Assembly: GCF_036370855.1 (NCBI RefSeq)
Contig: NC_088099.1
Location: 138,425,017 to 138,489,016, forward strand
Length of the DNA: 64,000 nucleotides
Reading direction: 5' to 3'
Origin: Dromaius novaehollandiae
Lineage: Eukaryota; Chordata; Aves; Casuariiformes; Dromaiidae
Of the stretch, positions 34,791 to 46,440 are shown piece by piece. The notes beneath the pieces are model-generated. The model saw nothing but the letters and a program-made list of their open reading frames with translations, was not told where the DNA came from and did no database searches. A program made the position numbers and the translations under genes. Every line of letters starts with the position of its first letter. Position 1 is the first letter of the stretch.

Positions 34791-37575
34791 TCTCGCCTTA
34801 AAGTTCTTTTGTTGAAATCATGTCAACATTTTAAAAAAAGCTTTATTTTATTTTTATTTCTGTCCTACTGAACTGGAGGGCAGAGGGGGAAATGGAAAGG
34901 GCATTGCATTTTGGCAAGACTCTCTCACCTTAAAAAGTGTTCTCATGAAGCTTCCAGTCAAGCTTTTGCAAACTCAGGTATTTAGTTGCTGTGGTTTCAA
35001 TATGCACCTCAGCCTGTAGATGCTCAGCTAAATAAACCACAAATTCCAATCCTCTGGAAGTTCATCTATCATCACCAGTGTAAACCAACCAGCCTTTCCT
35101 CTATGAGCAGCCTAAATTCCCCGAAGCACTGTTTTGAGATGGGGAAACTGCCTTCACAGACACCTGTTACATCTCATAATATCAGATAGCACAACGTCTG
35201 TAATTCTACCTTAGACTCAACCTACAACTTCGTGAATCAGACTACATGCTTCACGTACCCAGTGAACTAAAGCAAACAAACAAGAACTATTTGTATTCTT
35301 CTTATTTATGCCAGGGCTTATAATAAAACCCTTTGGAAACACTTCCGAACAGGTAGCAGCCGGCACACAAGTTTTGCCAAGGATTTAAACTAGTCTTTAC
35401 CTGTTGCAGCTGTTGGGAAATTTCTAGCTGTTGCTAGAAATATACTTGTGCCTGCATGCTGGGATTGGGAGTGTGAGCAGGTGTTTGCAACCACACTTAT
35501 ATTGCTAACTGTGCTTACCGTCTCAGATTCAAAAATACTAACCATACTAGCAATGTCTGGTACCTGAAATATCTTGCTACAACAAATTCTCACTCCATGT
35601 GTCTTACAATAGTGATCAGAACTGCACTAAGCAATAAAAGCCCCTCCTACTAATTTCTGTATGCAACATGATGTTACTTACCCTGAAGGCCCTTTAAGAT
35701 TTGACCCTTTCACTGTTTTTCCTGCTGTCAGCCAGGACAGCCAAAGAAGAGGTGGTATGTGGGCTGAAAAGCCTCGCAGTGCTCAATCAGCCCTTTGTCT
35801 TTCATGACCAGCTTTTTATCCAGGGGCAACAGTCTTTTTCCATTACCAGTAAAAATGAACCCCGGTAGGGGTGATGGAGAAACAATAAAACTAATCATTA
35901 AGCAGGCCTGCTGAGAAGCGAATTCCAGTCCCAGGTCAGATCTAATTGCATTCTGACACTAAAGCAATGGCCTGGCCATTTATATTAGCTATGTCATGTT
36001 TCTTTTTATTTATTTGTCTCCATTTTGCTCTCTGTCCCTATGAAGAAAGAAATACAAACACATAGATCAATGAAAAGATGTACGCAGAGATCAAAATACA
36101 CATACTGCTCTGTGGTGTACTTTGCAAATTTTTAAAATACTCTTTCTAGCCAAGATCAATTGTGGAAAAATTGAAAACAAATATAACATTTTGGAAAATG
36201 ATGAGCAACTGCAAATGGGAGGTTTTAGTAATAATTGTGGTAGTATCACGGCCTATTACCCAGGAGAACTACGTACATAGCAAAGGAAAGACAAATTTAA
36301 TCATGCATATAAGCATACAAGGTGCATATATATGCAGCTGAGATTTTCAAAACAGTAAGGAGATTTAGATACCTATCTTTGACTAATTATAACAGCAATA
36401 CACCAATTTCAAGCTTAATACAGCACACACCAATGCATGTGCATGGCATACCCACACACATGAATGTATTCCTTAAAATGTAATCAGTATCTTTAAGGCC
36501 CTTTCCTCCCTTGCCACCCTCTTTTTACTCCTTTCACCATGATCACAGTCTACTCATAACAGTGTCTGGTTTGCCCATTTCCCCATCCTCAGCCTCCTCC
36601 CCCCCTGTTTCTTTGCCTGGACTCCCAACCAGCATCCTAGCCTGTGACTCTTCCTTCTCGAATCTAAACAAGATGTCTTTGCATCTTACTGAACACAATA
36701 GGCCTCTCTTCAAAGCCAAGCAATATTTTTCCTATCATTGTTTGCAGGGGAAGAGTCACTCTTCAGCCTGCTCAGATATTACAGTCACACAGGCCTTATT
36801 AGCTTATGGATAGATTTGCTGTCATAAGGGGGCTCTTACAACTGACAAGATTGCTTAATCCTTTCCTAGGTCCCTCAGCGTTTCTAACAAGTTTTGTAAT
36901 TGCTTTTTAAATAAAATGCCCTGACCTTGGAAACTCACTTTCAAGCCAGCTCAATCCTCTGGCTTTTTTCCCTTCATATAGCTTTTATGACCTCTCCTAT
37001 CTGGATATCGAGCCCTTTCTCAGAAATATCTCAGTCCAGTCCTCCTGATGCTATCCAGAGCTTAAAGCCCTCAGCATGTGCTTTGGATCCAATCCCTACC
37101 TGGCTGCTGTGCTCAGAGGGGCGTTGATCAGATCTGGTAACAACAAATCAGAGCTCAGAAAATGTATTCGTAGAATCAGGAGTTGTTCCATCTAATTGCA
37201 AGCAGGCTTTCACAACTCATTTACTGAAGAAAACTTCCTTATCAGGTGAGGATGTGACTAACTTCCACCCAGATTTCACGTTGTGCTTCTTATCAAAAAC
37301 ACTTGAAAATAATTTTTGTTTATCCATAAAACCAGCTCTCAAAACTTGTTTTATTGAAAGCCCCAGCATGGCACAGTGACAATTTTACTTAATATTTACC
37401 ATGCTCTTCATATTCTAGGGTTGGCAGTGATACCTGAGCTATGCCTCCCCTGCTGGCAAAGGAGTGAAGCAGGATAGCATAGCTTTGCCACAGCTAGTTT
37501 CTTGTATAAAGCTCCATGCCACTATGAATACAATGCTACCAATCCAAGCTGGCTAGTCTATCAACTCATTTATTT
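34791..37575. other. Long unique stretch, no genes recognised
   Basis: A+T-rich, with a C-rich patch around 36590-36640. The plus-strand frame at 36511-36813 is serine and proline-rich because of that patch and shows no domain. No repeat is recognised. Confidence 0.5.
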
Positions 37576-37721
37576 CCAGTGGTTTTCAACCTTGTGAACA
37601 TTAATCATTGTCAGGCATGCATTCCCTATTGTATTTGTGTGCCCACACTCGGGGCTTTTTTTAGTTATCTGTGGTGAATTCCTTAAAAGTCATCCATCGA
37701 TCCCAGGCTGAAGACCTCTGC
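37576..37721. mobile_element. Small hAT-like nonautonomous element
   Basis: The left end ccagtggttttcaacctt and the right end ccaggctgaagacctctg are imperfect inverted repeats, matching at about 14 of 18 positions. The left end agrees with the cagtggttctcaacc terminus known from nonautonomous hAT elements in amniotes. The element is about 145 bp with no coding capacity. No clean 8 bp target duplication remains. Confidence 0.5.
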
Positions 37722-37771
37722 AAACGCTCTATGACACTTCAGCTCCCTGTGCAGACATGCAGTAAGACCAA

Positions 37772-37925
37772 GAGTGGAACACCTGGTTTCTGCTTCCACC
37801 TCTGCCAATGAACTACTGAACAAATTTGAACAAATCATGTAACTTGTGCCTATATTTCAGCCTTTTATCTAATATATATCATGGAGTTCCCTATTTCTCT
37901 AGGGTATTCTGAGGCTTAACAAACA
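37772..37925 (+). repeat. MIR/CORE-SINE
   Basis: Block order follows plus-strand MIR: acacctggtttctgcttcca, cctctgccaatgaactactg, aacaaatcatgtaacttgtg, then the cctatatttcagcctttta block. Diverged but continuous. Confidence 0.7.
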
Positions 37926-38099
37926 TAGGGTGAGCTGGATCACCATGTAGCATGGTAGAAATGACTGAGACTTTCACCTAGATCCATTAACCTTCCTAGG
38001 ATCTAAATCACATTGAAAGCTACAGGGATTTAATTCCCAAGGAGGTGATTGCCTAGAACATACCCAAAACATTACAGACATTACTGGAATGTAATTAAA
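37926..38099. other. Short unique spacer
   Basis: Spacer between two MIR copies. Nothing recognised. Confidence 0.4.
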
Positions 38100-38107
38100 T
38101 ATTAAAT

Positions 38108-38290
38108 ATTATTATAATAATGACTTAGCACTTTTCTTTCTAAGACTGAAAAAGCATTTTGGTAAGCTCTAATTAAGACTCAACTCATGAAATATAACTC
38201 TTTGCAGTGGATAACAGAATATGTGTAATGGTGTGCAGCAACATGACCCAACAAATTAGAGCAGGAAAGAATGGAAAATACCACAGACAA
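38108..38290 (-). repeat. MIR/CORE-SINE
   Basis: Reverse-oriented copy: attataataatgacttagca, aaaagcattttggtaagctc, taattaagactcaactcatg, then catgacccaacaaattagag and caggaaagaatgg. These correspond to the MIR 3' tail, the agcgctttacaaa block, the aagcctcac block, and the gtcacccagcaaatta-to-ctgggaatag core. Confidence 0.6.
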
Positions 38291-41200
38291 CCTGCAAGTC
38301 CAGAGGGAATTAGGCAACTATAACAATCCCGGGAATCGGGATTAGGGTACTTGAATTAAATTAACTCTATTGCTAGAGAAACGATTACAGAATATTTAAG
38401 ACAGGTAATTGTGAAGGAGCTTTTTAATATCTTTTCTGAAAAATACTACTTGCATCAGCAGTGTTCCCTACCCTATTGAGGCGCTAGCACTGACTCAGAT
38501 GAAGATGTTCCACCTACAGAGGAACCAGGTTCTGCTGACGGCAGCACTTGAGGATTGTATGAACTACCCCAGTCCAGCCTTTCCCAGTCCGGGAGAGGAG
38601 ATGTCAGGAAGGCTCCTGTTCGCGGGGGCTGAACGCCTTGCACAAGTCACTCCACAGGACCTTCTCTATTCTCAGTATCAAACTGCCCCAAACCTTTTCC
38701 TCCCATAGTTCAATATGTCACAAAATGTAAGCAGAGGAATTTAATTATAAGCAGGCCCCACTCCTCTTACATCAATCTGTTAAACTATAAACTGCTATTA
38801 TATTTTATACCTTACATTAATAATATACATTTGTTTTCCCTTAATCCCCATACCGCTCCATAATCTTGATAAAAATATTTGAAAGTTTAAATCCATTTTG
38901 TTTTCTAATATGTCCATCACTAGCTCAGTGAGATTACTGGTTTTTTGAAATCTATAAAATATGTCTAAAACAAACTAACTTTTCTTTATAGTTTCTTTTT
39001 TAATTTGCTAAAACATAATTATGTAACAGAAATTTTTTATTATTATACAAAAAACCCTGGTTGCCTAAAACTGTTACACATTACTTATCAGAAATAAATG
39101 GAAAATTGCCATTTCATTATTTTTATTAAACATATTCAGCATCACATGAACATATCTGCACAAATACACCCTGGAAAGAAATTTCTAAACATCCCAAAAT
39201 TCAAGACTACTTGGATACTTCCAGGTAGGACTGTCAGGTCTTGATTCACATCTCTAAGCTTTTTCAACCCAGTGAGAGTCCATTCATTGACTTTTATTCT
39301 TTTTGTTCTACTCTTGTAAAAGTAGCATCAGAATATTTGTAGATAGTTAGAGCTGAATTTTTATAATACAACTAACCTCCAAAGTCTGGGAGAACCTGGG
39401 CTCAGGAATGACAGCCCAAAAATTATCCAGATAAATGGCCCCAGACACCAGGAAAAGTTGGTGACTCCTTACCCTCCATTTGTCCAGGTCATCCTACCCC
39501 AAAGAAAACACTATGCGTAGCATTTCCATGTGGCACATGAATGCTGTTCCATTTTGTGACTTCTTTCCACTCTCTCCTATTTAGACACGCAGGACAGGGT
39601 CACAGCACTAAGCTTCAGGAGGCCGCTAGGCACAGTGCAATAACCCCATCTTGGTACAACGTCAAAGCCGACTTCTCATTTCATTTACAGGCTGATACTG
39701 GGGATTGACTGAGATCAGTAAGGTCATTTTAACTTCAAGATACATCACATAATGGCTTATCAGTGATGCATATCACCCAAAGCCTCTCCCATGGCATTTA
39801 TACTTCTAAATAACATCACTAGGCAGATGGAGGTTGATAGACCATAGCAACACCTCTTTAGTTAGACTCTCTTCTCACTGTGCTGCTAGATTTACAGTTG
39901 TCACATCTAAAATTTATCTTCTCAGACACTGGTCCAATATGTTGTTTCCTAAGCTACTTTGAATCTCTTGAAATGTCATATGAACATCATCTAGAAAAAA
40001 GCATGTGAGAAGGTCATCCAAAATCTATTGGCCCTGAATTTAGGAAAATTGCAAGTAAATGTATCAGTAGTCAGCCAGAAACTTTCTAAGAGTGCTGAGA
40101 ACAAGCATTTACTTATAAAAGCTTGATTACAGCCTTTGCAATATTCTAAAAAGCTCTTTGGTAGGAAAGGTACTCTGAGTTTGTCTTGCCAGTTATGATT
40201 TTTATTTATATCAACATAGGCTTCAGCTCCCTGTCATGGATTGAATTTCCAGAATCTCCACTTCATAAAGGCTTGCTAGAAGCCTAATGTACACATGAAA
40301 TAGTCTGGATAGAAATGCTGGAGTCAAGACAAAAGACAAAAAAAATCATCCTCTCCCCTTCCATCCTCTAAAAGATTTACAGAGACCCAATGTAAGAGCG
40401 AGTATGTTTTATTGATAGTTACTAATTCAGTAATCCTATTGAGCAAATGACAAGTCTGTCTCTGGGAAGGAAGTGAAGCAAGAAAGAAACCTTGGCACAC
40501 CATGCTTTTTAGGATCATGTTATTGTCATGTTTTTACATAGCTGCCCTCCCTCCTTTGCCAGCAATTCCTTACAACTCATTCTCCTCTGGAAATGGTGTA
40601 TTATCGATCTTACATAGAGACAATGAAATTTGACTTATCCAGTGTCTGTTTCTGTTCAATTGGCATTACATGGAGGCCAGAAAATAATATCTAAATGCAT
40701 TTTAAAAAGAAAAAAACAGGAATGTAGTAAGAAGGTTTTCAGAGAACTTAATGTGGATGCAAATGACAAATAAACAGAGGGGCAGAAGTTATTGAGTAAC
40801 AGAGATTTGTTCCAATTCTATCCATTCTGGGGGAGCAGCTAAGAAAGAGACTGTTCAGCCTACGTCACAGAAAACTCAAGTTTCCGTCTCAGTAATAATT
40901 ATGTGTTAGGAACCACTGGCCCAAGTTCACTAGAATATAAAATGTTCTGACCCCAGGAGCTAGGTACCACTACACTGGGGATAGCAATATGGAAAAGGCA
41001 AAGCCCTTTTTACTCTCTTCACACCAGCTACATACTCCTGACCACTTAAATCAGCTTTTGTAACTCTACAGTAATACCAGAATGGACAATTTCAGAGCAT
41101 GATCTTGCTTGTACTGACAGCAACAGTAACCTTATTTCAGCATGAAGGCTCTTAGGGATCACCCTTACTCGAAGAAAAGCCAGAGGATAAAGGTCACTAG

Positions 41201-42299
41201 AAGCGTATTCCAAAACTGTCTTAGAGAGGACTCTGGGGAACGTTGAATAATGAAAAAATGAGGTCGTCAGCCCTAGGTGCTCTACCAAGATTTACTGGGA
41301 AGCAGGCAATCTGCGCAGCATCCCTGTGCTCCTCACCCAACTCCAAGTCCTTCAGCCCTGCTCCAAAAGAGCCAGGTTCCCTGAGGCCCTTTCTGCTGCC
41401 AGAGAGAGTTTCTGAAACCTCACTGTGGCTTGCTTCCTTTTCTCCAATGTCAGGTTATTAAAGGGCCTGTATTCCTCTGCCTGCCCCCACAAACATAAAT
41501 CCTCATTTTACATTGCTTTTCCTTTAACATTGAACATAAAAGAATGTACTTTTATTAGAGTTTTATCTTTGCTTAGGCTTCTAGCAATCCATACAGAACA
41601 CTCTGTTATTACAGCCCCTTCTGGAGTTAGAGGCATATAAGCTGTTTGTGCTTGGCTGCATACATTGGTATTTTTATATTTTTGTGTGTCTTTATCTGTG
41701 CAATATCTCTGAATAGATTTTAAAACTGTTTCAAAAAGCACCCTAAGAATTCATTCAAATAAATCTGGAGAAAACTGATCTGCAACATGCATATTTCCTC
41801 ATCACTTGAACTTTCGCATTCGGCGAGGTTTTGAGTGTTTAGTTTTGGCCATTTGTTTCAATTTGGCCATTACTGTTAAAAGGCCATGTTCCAGATTTTG
41901 CCCTGTTAAGATGTAGTTTGCTCCAGTTTAAGCGAGAACGAGGCATAGCATTTTCACATCACAGAATTGCTTCTCTTCTTCTTTTTTTCCTAATGTAAAT
42001 TTTGCAATGCTAATTCCTTTCATAAGAGACATAGGGATAAGTGGTGGTTTACAGTTCAGCCTTCCCCTGCTACCCATAAATATTTATTGTTTCTTGCCCT
42101 GTTTCAAGGCACAGATGAATTTCATCTTCCTGGGGGGGAGGGAAGGGATGTGGAGGGGAGAACATCATCTTTAAAGTATAAACGTGAAGAAAATGAAAAC
42201 AGATGCATGGAAAGGAAAAGAGAAGCTGGTGGGAACATTACTGAACTGAAGCACATTTTCCCTAGGAGATGACAGCATTGTGCACTTCCTTAAGACTTC
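38291..42299. other. Long unique stretch, no genes recognised
   Basis: Mostly A+T-rich, especially 38750-39130. The slightly richer interval 40920-41460 carries overlapping short frames with no recognisable product. No repeat family or RNA gene is identified. Composition starts to change towards the CpG island after about 42100. Confidence 0.5.
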
Positions 42300-42960
42300 C
42301 CACAGACAGACAACTCCCCTGTGGAAAAGTTCTCAGGAGGAGGTGGAACGTAACCTCGGGGAAGAGAAACAAATTGGGAATGTGTCACATTCCCCAGCGA
42401 AGCTTCGAACTCTGAATTTGCATTGTCCCGTCTCTAATTAAAACTCAGCTCGGTCCCTACGAACCAGAGAGGAACATGTCTCCGAGGAAAAAAACAGAGG
42501 ACGGTCTAATGCTGTTTACTCGCCGCGGCCCCACCAGCGAGAGACCCGCTTTGCAGCGGGGCGATCGCAGTCTGCTCTGAGCTGACACGGTGACATGATG
42601 ACTGGGCTTTGAAGATAGAGCAGCAGTGTTTATGCAGCGTGCAGAGGCGGTGGAGAAGGAAGGGGGAGGAGGTGCCGGGAGGGAGACCGGGAAACTGTAA
42701 CTCATTGTGGATGGGCTGAACTGGCCTGGGTGGCAAGCTCTTAAAGCCGAGAACATTCATCAACCTGCCGAGTGGGTCCGACATGCTGGAGCCACGGCTT
42801 CTCCCTCTCTAGCTGTGTCAAGCATGATCTAGTCCAACTGTGCGGAGACAGCGCAGCCAGGCCAGACGAGCTCTGGTCAGTGCAAATAATCGCAGCCCTG
42901 ACTGCCGTCTCGGTTACTCAGCGGAGCCTGGCCGCAGAACACAGGCTTCTCACAGGAAGC

Positions 42961-42968
42961 TTACGTCA
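42961..42968 (-). promoter_or_regulatory. CRE-type site (TGACGTAA on minus strand)
   Basis: ttacgtca differs by one base from the palindromic CREB/ATF site. Such sites in CpG-island promoters are usually near the transcription start, which fits its position in the CpG-densest part of the island. Confidence 0.5.
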
Positions 42969-42988
42969 GCGCTCCTTCGCCCCGGCGC

Positions 42989-43026
42989 TCGCACACACGC
43001 ACACAGGCGCACACACACGCGCGCCC
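42989..43026. repeat. Alternating purine-pyrimidine tract (Z-DNA-prone)
   Basis: gctcgcacacacgcacacag followed by gcgcacacacacgcgcgc alternates purine and pyrimidine with only small breaks, mixing CA and CG steps. These dinucleotide steps favour the left-handed Z form, and such tracts are enriched near active promoters. Confidence 0.8.
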
Positions 43027-43154
43027 GGCCAAATTAGTCCGGAGCTTAATTCCCTTTAAATCACTAGAGTTACACCCTGAGATTAATTTAACCCAGTCTT
43101 GTCAGCGTTACGTGGCCGTTGACATTAAAAGCCCTCTTTGGTCTCGCGTACATG

Positions 43155-43228
43155 ACCTGTAAATCAGCATAACGCCACTGGCTCCAGCAGAGTCGCTCCT
43201 GAGTAGCTGAGAAGAATCAGGCCCTCAG
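43155..43228. repeat. Palindromic MITE-like fragment at island edge
   Basis: cctgtaaatcagcataacgc and gctgagaagaatcaggccc correspond to one arm and the terminus of the dispersed palindrome family (gatttacaccagctgagg then atctggccc). The other arm is missing. It abuts the 3' edge of the CpG island. Confidence 0.5.
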
Positions 43229-43411
43229 GCCCTCAGGCTTCTCCCAGTTCTTCAAACAAGGCAAACCAAGTTTTCTGTTTTCTTCCATTTTTTGAAGTAA
43301 TTTGGGTTAAGTTCTCGTATTTATTTTTGTAACCCTGCTGTAAAGATGTCGCACCCTAACACTGAGTTATTAAATGCTTTATAAGCTTTATATCAATCAC
43401 TGTCTTTGCAG

Positions 43412-43567
43412 AAGTGCTGCAGCACTCCATGCCTGCCTCTGGGAACCGCTGCTGCAGGGTGCTGCACGGAGGTTGCTGCATGCAGCAGCACTCCTGCTGC
43501 AGTGCTCTCACGGGCAAGGCAGACCGTGCATGGCTCAATTCCAGGGCACCGTGCTTTGCATTTGCCG
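43412..43567 (+). other. Candidate spliced exon, coding status unknown
   Basis: The segment is preceded by the acceptor-like tcaatcactgtctttgcag and followed by ccg|gtaaggctg, a good donor match. Its 156-base length is a multiple of three. Two plus-strand and two minus-strand frames are open across it, so openness alone says little. It is rich in ctgcag-type palindromes. It lies 0.25 kb downstream of the CpG island and could be an exon of a transcript starting there. No protein is recognised. Confidence 0.28.
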
Positions 43568-44239
43568 GTAAGGCTGTGACAAGAGCCATAAAAAGCCAAA
43601 ATGCCTGGGCATGAGGGCAAATCTCCATTTGCAGCTTACCTACTGTACCCAGCAAGTGGGGGGGACTGACACACCACATGAAGGTGGCTGCTTTCTGAGG
43701 CTGCTTGATACGTATGAGCTGCAACACCTCGCCATGTCACGGGGAGTTAGCTCACAGCTTTAGCTCTAAACTTCCTGCACTTTGTCTGTTTAAAGCAGAG
43801 CCAGAACACAGTTTTATTGATGGGGGTGGGGACAGAATGATTTGTTCAACTTCAAAGCTTTTGTCTGAAGGACTTAGTTTTTTTGTGGAGCCTTATTTAA
43901 ATAAGCACTTTGAAAACACATGTAATAATAGGATGGCCTAAATGTATGCAATTTTCCCAAAATGGCAGGCAATATATCATATGAGCCCATTTCTGATATT
44001 TTTTTCCACATCATTTCCAAATTTTCATTGGTCTCTTTGTTTTGTTGGAGCTCATATGTCCTAACATGCCAACATAAAATAATAGATTTCTATGTTATTA
44101 TTACTTGTTATTCAGTAACGTGGCTTTTATCCTTAAGGAGAAGATGCAATGAAATATGAACTATAGTTCTTTCATCTCTAAAAATACAAATGCATTTTAT
44201 AAATATAGGTCCTACATTAGGAACACATCTATATTCAGG
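43568..44239. other. Unique DNA, nothing recognised
   Basis: Returns to A+T-rich composition. Short frames at 43705-43941 and 43962-44159 lack recognisable products. Confidence 0.5.
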
Positions 44240-44340
44240 AGAGCAGTTAGCATGTTTTACCTTTAGATACGTGCTCACATCCTCCTGAAGTCAATGGGAC
44301 CTAATTATGTGATCAAAACAGAGGAGTGGAGCTTTTGTAA
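44240..44340. repeat. Palindromic MITE-like element
   Basis: tttagatacgtgctcacatc, then ctcctgaagtcaatgggacc and taattatgtgatc, fits the long palindrome subfamily whose arms read cacgtgctt-type and whose apex is cattgaagtcaatggga. The arms are decayed but their order is preserved. Confidence 0.6.
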
Positions 44341-45997
44341 GTATAGACCTCAATATAGACAAAATGCTTTCCTCAAACTGTCTCTTAAAAGGCTGTTTCT
44401 GTATTTGAATTATTTCACCCTCACCACAACGTGGTGTTTCTTTGAAGTGGAACAAAGTAGTATGTAGTGTATCAGGGCAGAAAGTGAAATATAATTCTTT
44501 TTTCCAACAAAATGATGGGGGGATTTTAGATAGACAAACAGAATTATCCAGAGTTCTGCCAGGAAAAAAGGATTAACAACACTATACTTAAAGAAATACA
44601 TGGTCAAGAGCTCAGTACAATATTTATCCAAATTATGGAAGCTCTAATGGTACTATTTTAAGCTTTGTTGTCAATTCAATACCAACTGAGGAGGGCTAAT
44701 ACAGACAAAATGATGATTTCACCTTGAAAACATAAGACAGAGCATGACAGTGATGTATACCTGGATAAGAGAAAAGGAAGAAGTACTGTAAATCTGTTTA
44801 CCTCTGAGACAGATTTGCACTGAATCCACTTCTTGCAATATTTAAGTGTTAGAAGGACCCTCAGCCTCTGATACCAAGCCAGTCCTGTCCTGCTCAGCAT
44901 GCAAGATCTGTGAGGATACGTAATAGAATGATTCCCATTGCCTCCAATATGAAATACTATTATGCATGATGTTAAAGGTGTCTCTCATGTTTATGAATGA
45001 ACACACCTCTGCACAGGCAGGCTCAACTCCAGCACTCTGATCTTTCTGCACATGTAATTAGCATTTCCTAAGTGACCCCACTGCATTCTGAGTACAGCAT
45101 TTTCTGTTCTCAACATTCATACGAGTGGAGAAGCTACAGCTATTAGTAGTCAATTTAAAGATATCTTCATTGCAATCAGCAAGGGCAATTTTTTCTCTAG
45201 CAAAGCAGGTGGGAAACCAATGGAAGCATTAGATATAGAGTGGAGTTACAGTTTCCAGTGTAGCTGCTGCATTCTTAAGAAATAACATCAGGCTTTCACT
45301 GGTGTCTGGAAAACATCATCTGCTGCGCAGGTACTCACTCTGTCAGCTGTTGTAGGACGAAGGACAATAGCGAAAGGTTACATATGATGTTTCACACTAA
45401 AAAGACTACTGTTCCATCAAACTGTTCCACTTCTAGAACTAAGTAATATCAGAAACCTCAGTGGAAAAAAAAATAGAAAATGTGCAAGCATATAGCTATA
45501 CTCCAACCAATGCAGCAATTCTGCCAAAATTTACAGAAGGACTAAAAAAAAATCAGAAAAATTAGTCCTGCATTATCTCTCAAAGGTGACCGTACATGTG
45601 ACAACTTTCTTAAATTTTTCACTGTTGATTAAAAAAAGAAGCCAAAAACCTATTAAAAGAGAAACATGTTTTCCTCAAAAAACCTCTTCAAAAAGTTTGG
45701 TGAAATTGCTGGCTTAAGATGAACCTATTAAATGATGGGAAGTCTTGAAAAATATTTAGAGATTAAAAATGCTTTACCGAAGCGCCAGAAGTCACACAGC
45801 AGTATTTATGCTAGGTGGCTGCCCAATATTAGATGACACACATTAAAAAGGCTTCAGCTGGTCAGATAACATGCAAGTTATAAATGAATCCCAGCCAAAA
45901 TCCTGGATCCAGGTGCCCGCAAGCTTAGATATTTATGAAAACCAAATCCAAATGTAACATGGTTTCATAGCTAAAAACAGAATAAATAGCTCTTACT
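44341..45997. other. Unique A+T-rich DNA, nothing recognised
   Basis: Several poly-A runs at 45460-45660. Minus-strand frames at 44410-45051 have no recognisable product. No repeat family identified. Confidence 0.5.
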
Positions 45998-46117
45998 AGT
46001 TACTGGACCTGTCATATATTATTAATTGTGAAGCAGCCTTGCCAGCTCCCATCTTATGCTCTGCTCTCAGAAAAATCAGTATTTTTCTTGAAGTTCCAGT
46101 TGCTGGACCTGTCATAT
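45998..46117 (+). repeat. 20-bp direct repeat spaced 100 bp apart
   Basis: agttactggacctgtcatat at 45998-46017 recurs as agttgctggacctgtcatat at 46098-46117, with 19 of 20 bases identical at an offset of exactly 100. The sequence between the copies is not otherwise duplicated. Confidence 0.85.
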
Positions 46118-46339
46118 GAATATATATAAAAATCTCATCTTTTTCTCTCTTGTCTTTCTTTTAATGAGAGGTTTCTAGCAGCCAGAGCTGCAGCAAAGTA
46201 CTTGACAATACAACAGCCATAAGGTTAAAGAGAAAATAATCCGCCTTTTTTAACAAATTTCAAAATCCAGGAGGATGTCAGTGGTAGGACTTAGCATAAT
46301 TTTTGAGTGCCAGGGCCTGGCAATTCTAATGATGAAAAT
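46118..46339. other. Unique A+T-rich DNA
   Basis: Nothing recognised. Confidence 0.4.
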
Positions 46340-46440
46340 GCACTGTATTTTACAAGCACTATCTAATTAATTCTCACTATAAAGTACAGTATGTCTTTTC
46401 TACACAGAAATGGAAATTCAGACCCTGACCTCACTTCCTG
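46340..46440 (-). repeat. Possible MIR fragment
   Basis: ttttacaagcactatctaat then taattctcactataaagtac and acacagaaatggaaattcag follow the order of a reverse-oriented MIR (ctttacaagcattatctaat, cctcac, cagatgaggaaactga). Highly diverged. Confidence 0.4.

Larger units (their letters stand above)
42300..43155. promoter_or_regulatory. CpG island, probable promoter of an unidentified transcript
   Basis: A hand count gives about 40 CpG in 42481-43030 (550 bases) and raised G+C, against almost none in the flanks. No TATA box is evident, as is usual for CpG-island promoters. A CRE-type site, ttacgtca, sits at 42961-42968, and an alternating purine-pyrimidine tract follows. Frames on both strands are open for 60 to 99 codons but show no protein I recognise. 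The island could start a noncoding RNA, mark a distant gene's first exon, or be an orphan island. Direction of transcription is not settled. Confidence 0.75.

Noticed and set aside
43356..43727. 123-codon minus-strand frame and its plus-strand counterparts as protein genes
   Set aside because: Four frames are open at once across a CTG-rich palindromic segment, so composition explains the openness; only the splice-bounded exon possibility is kept.
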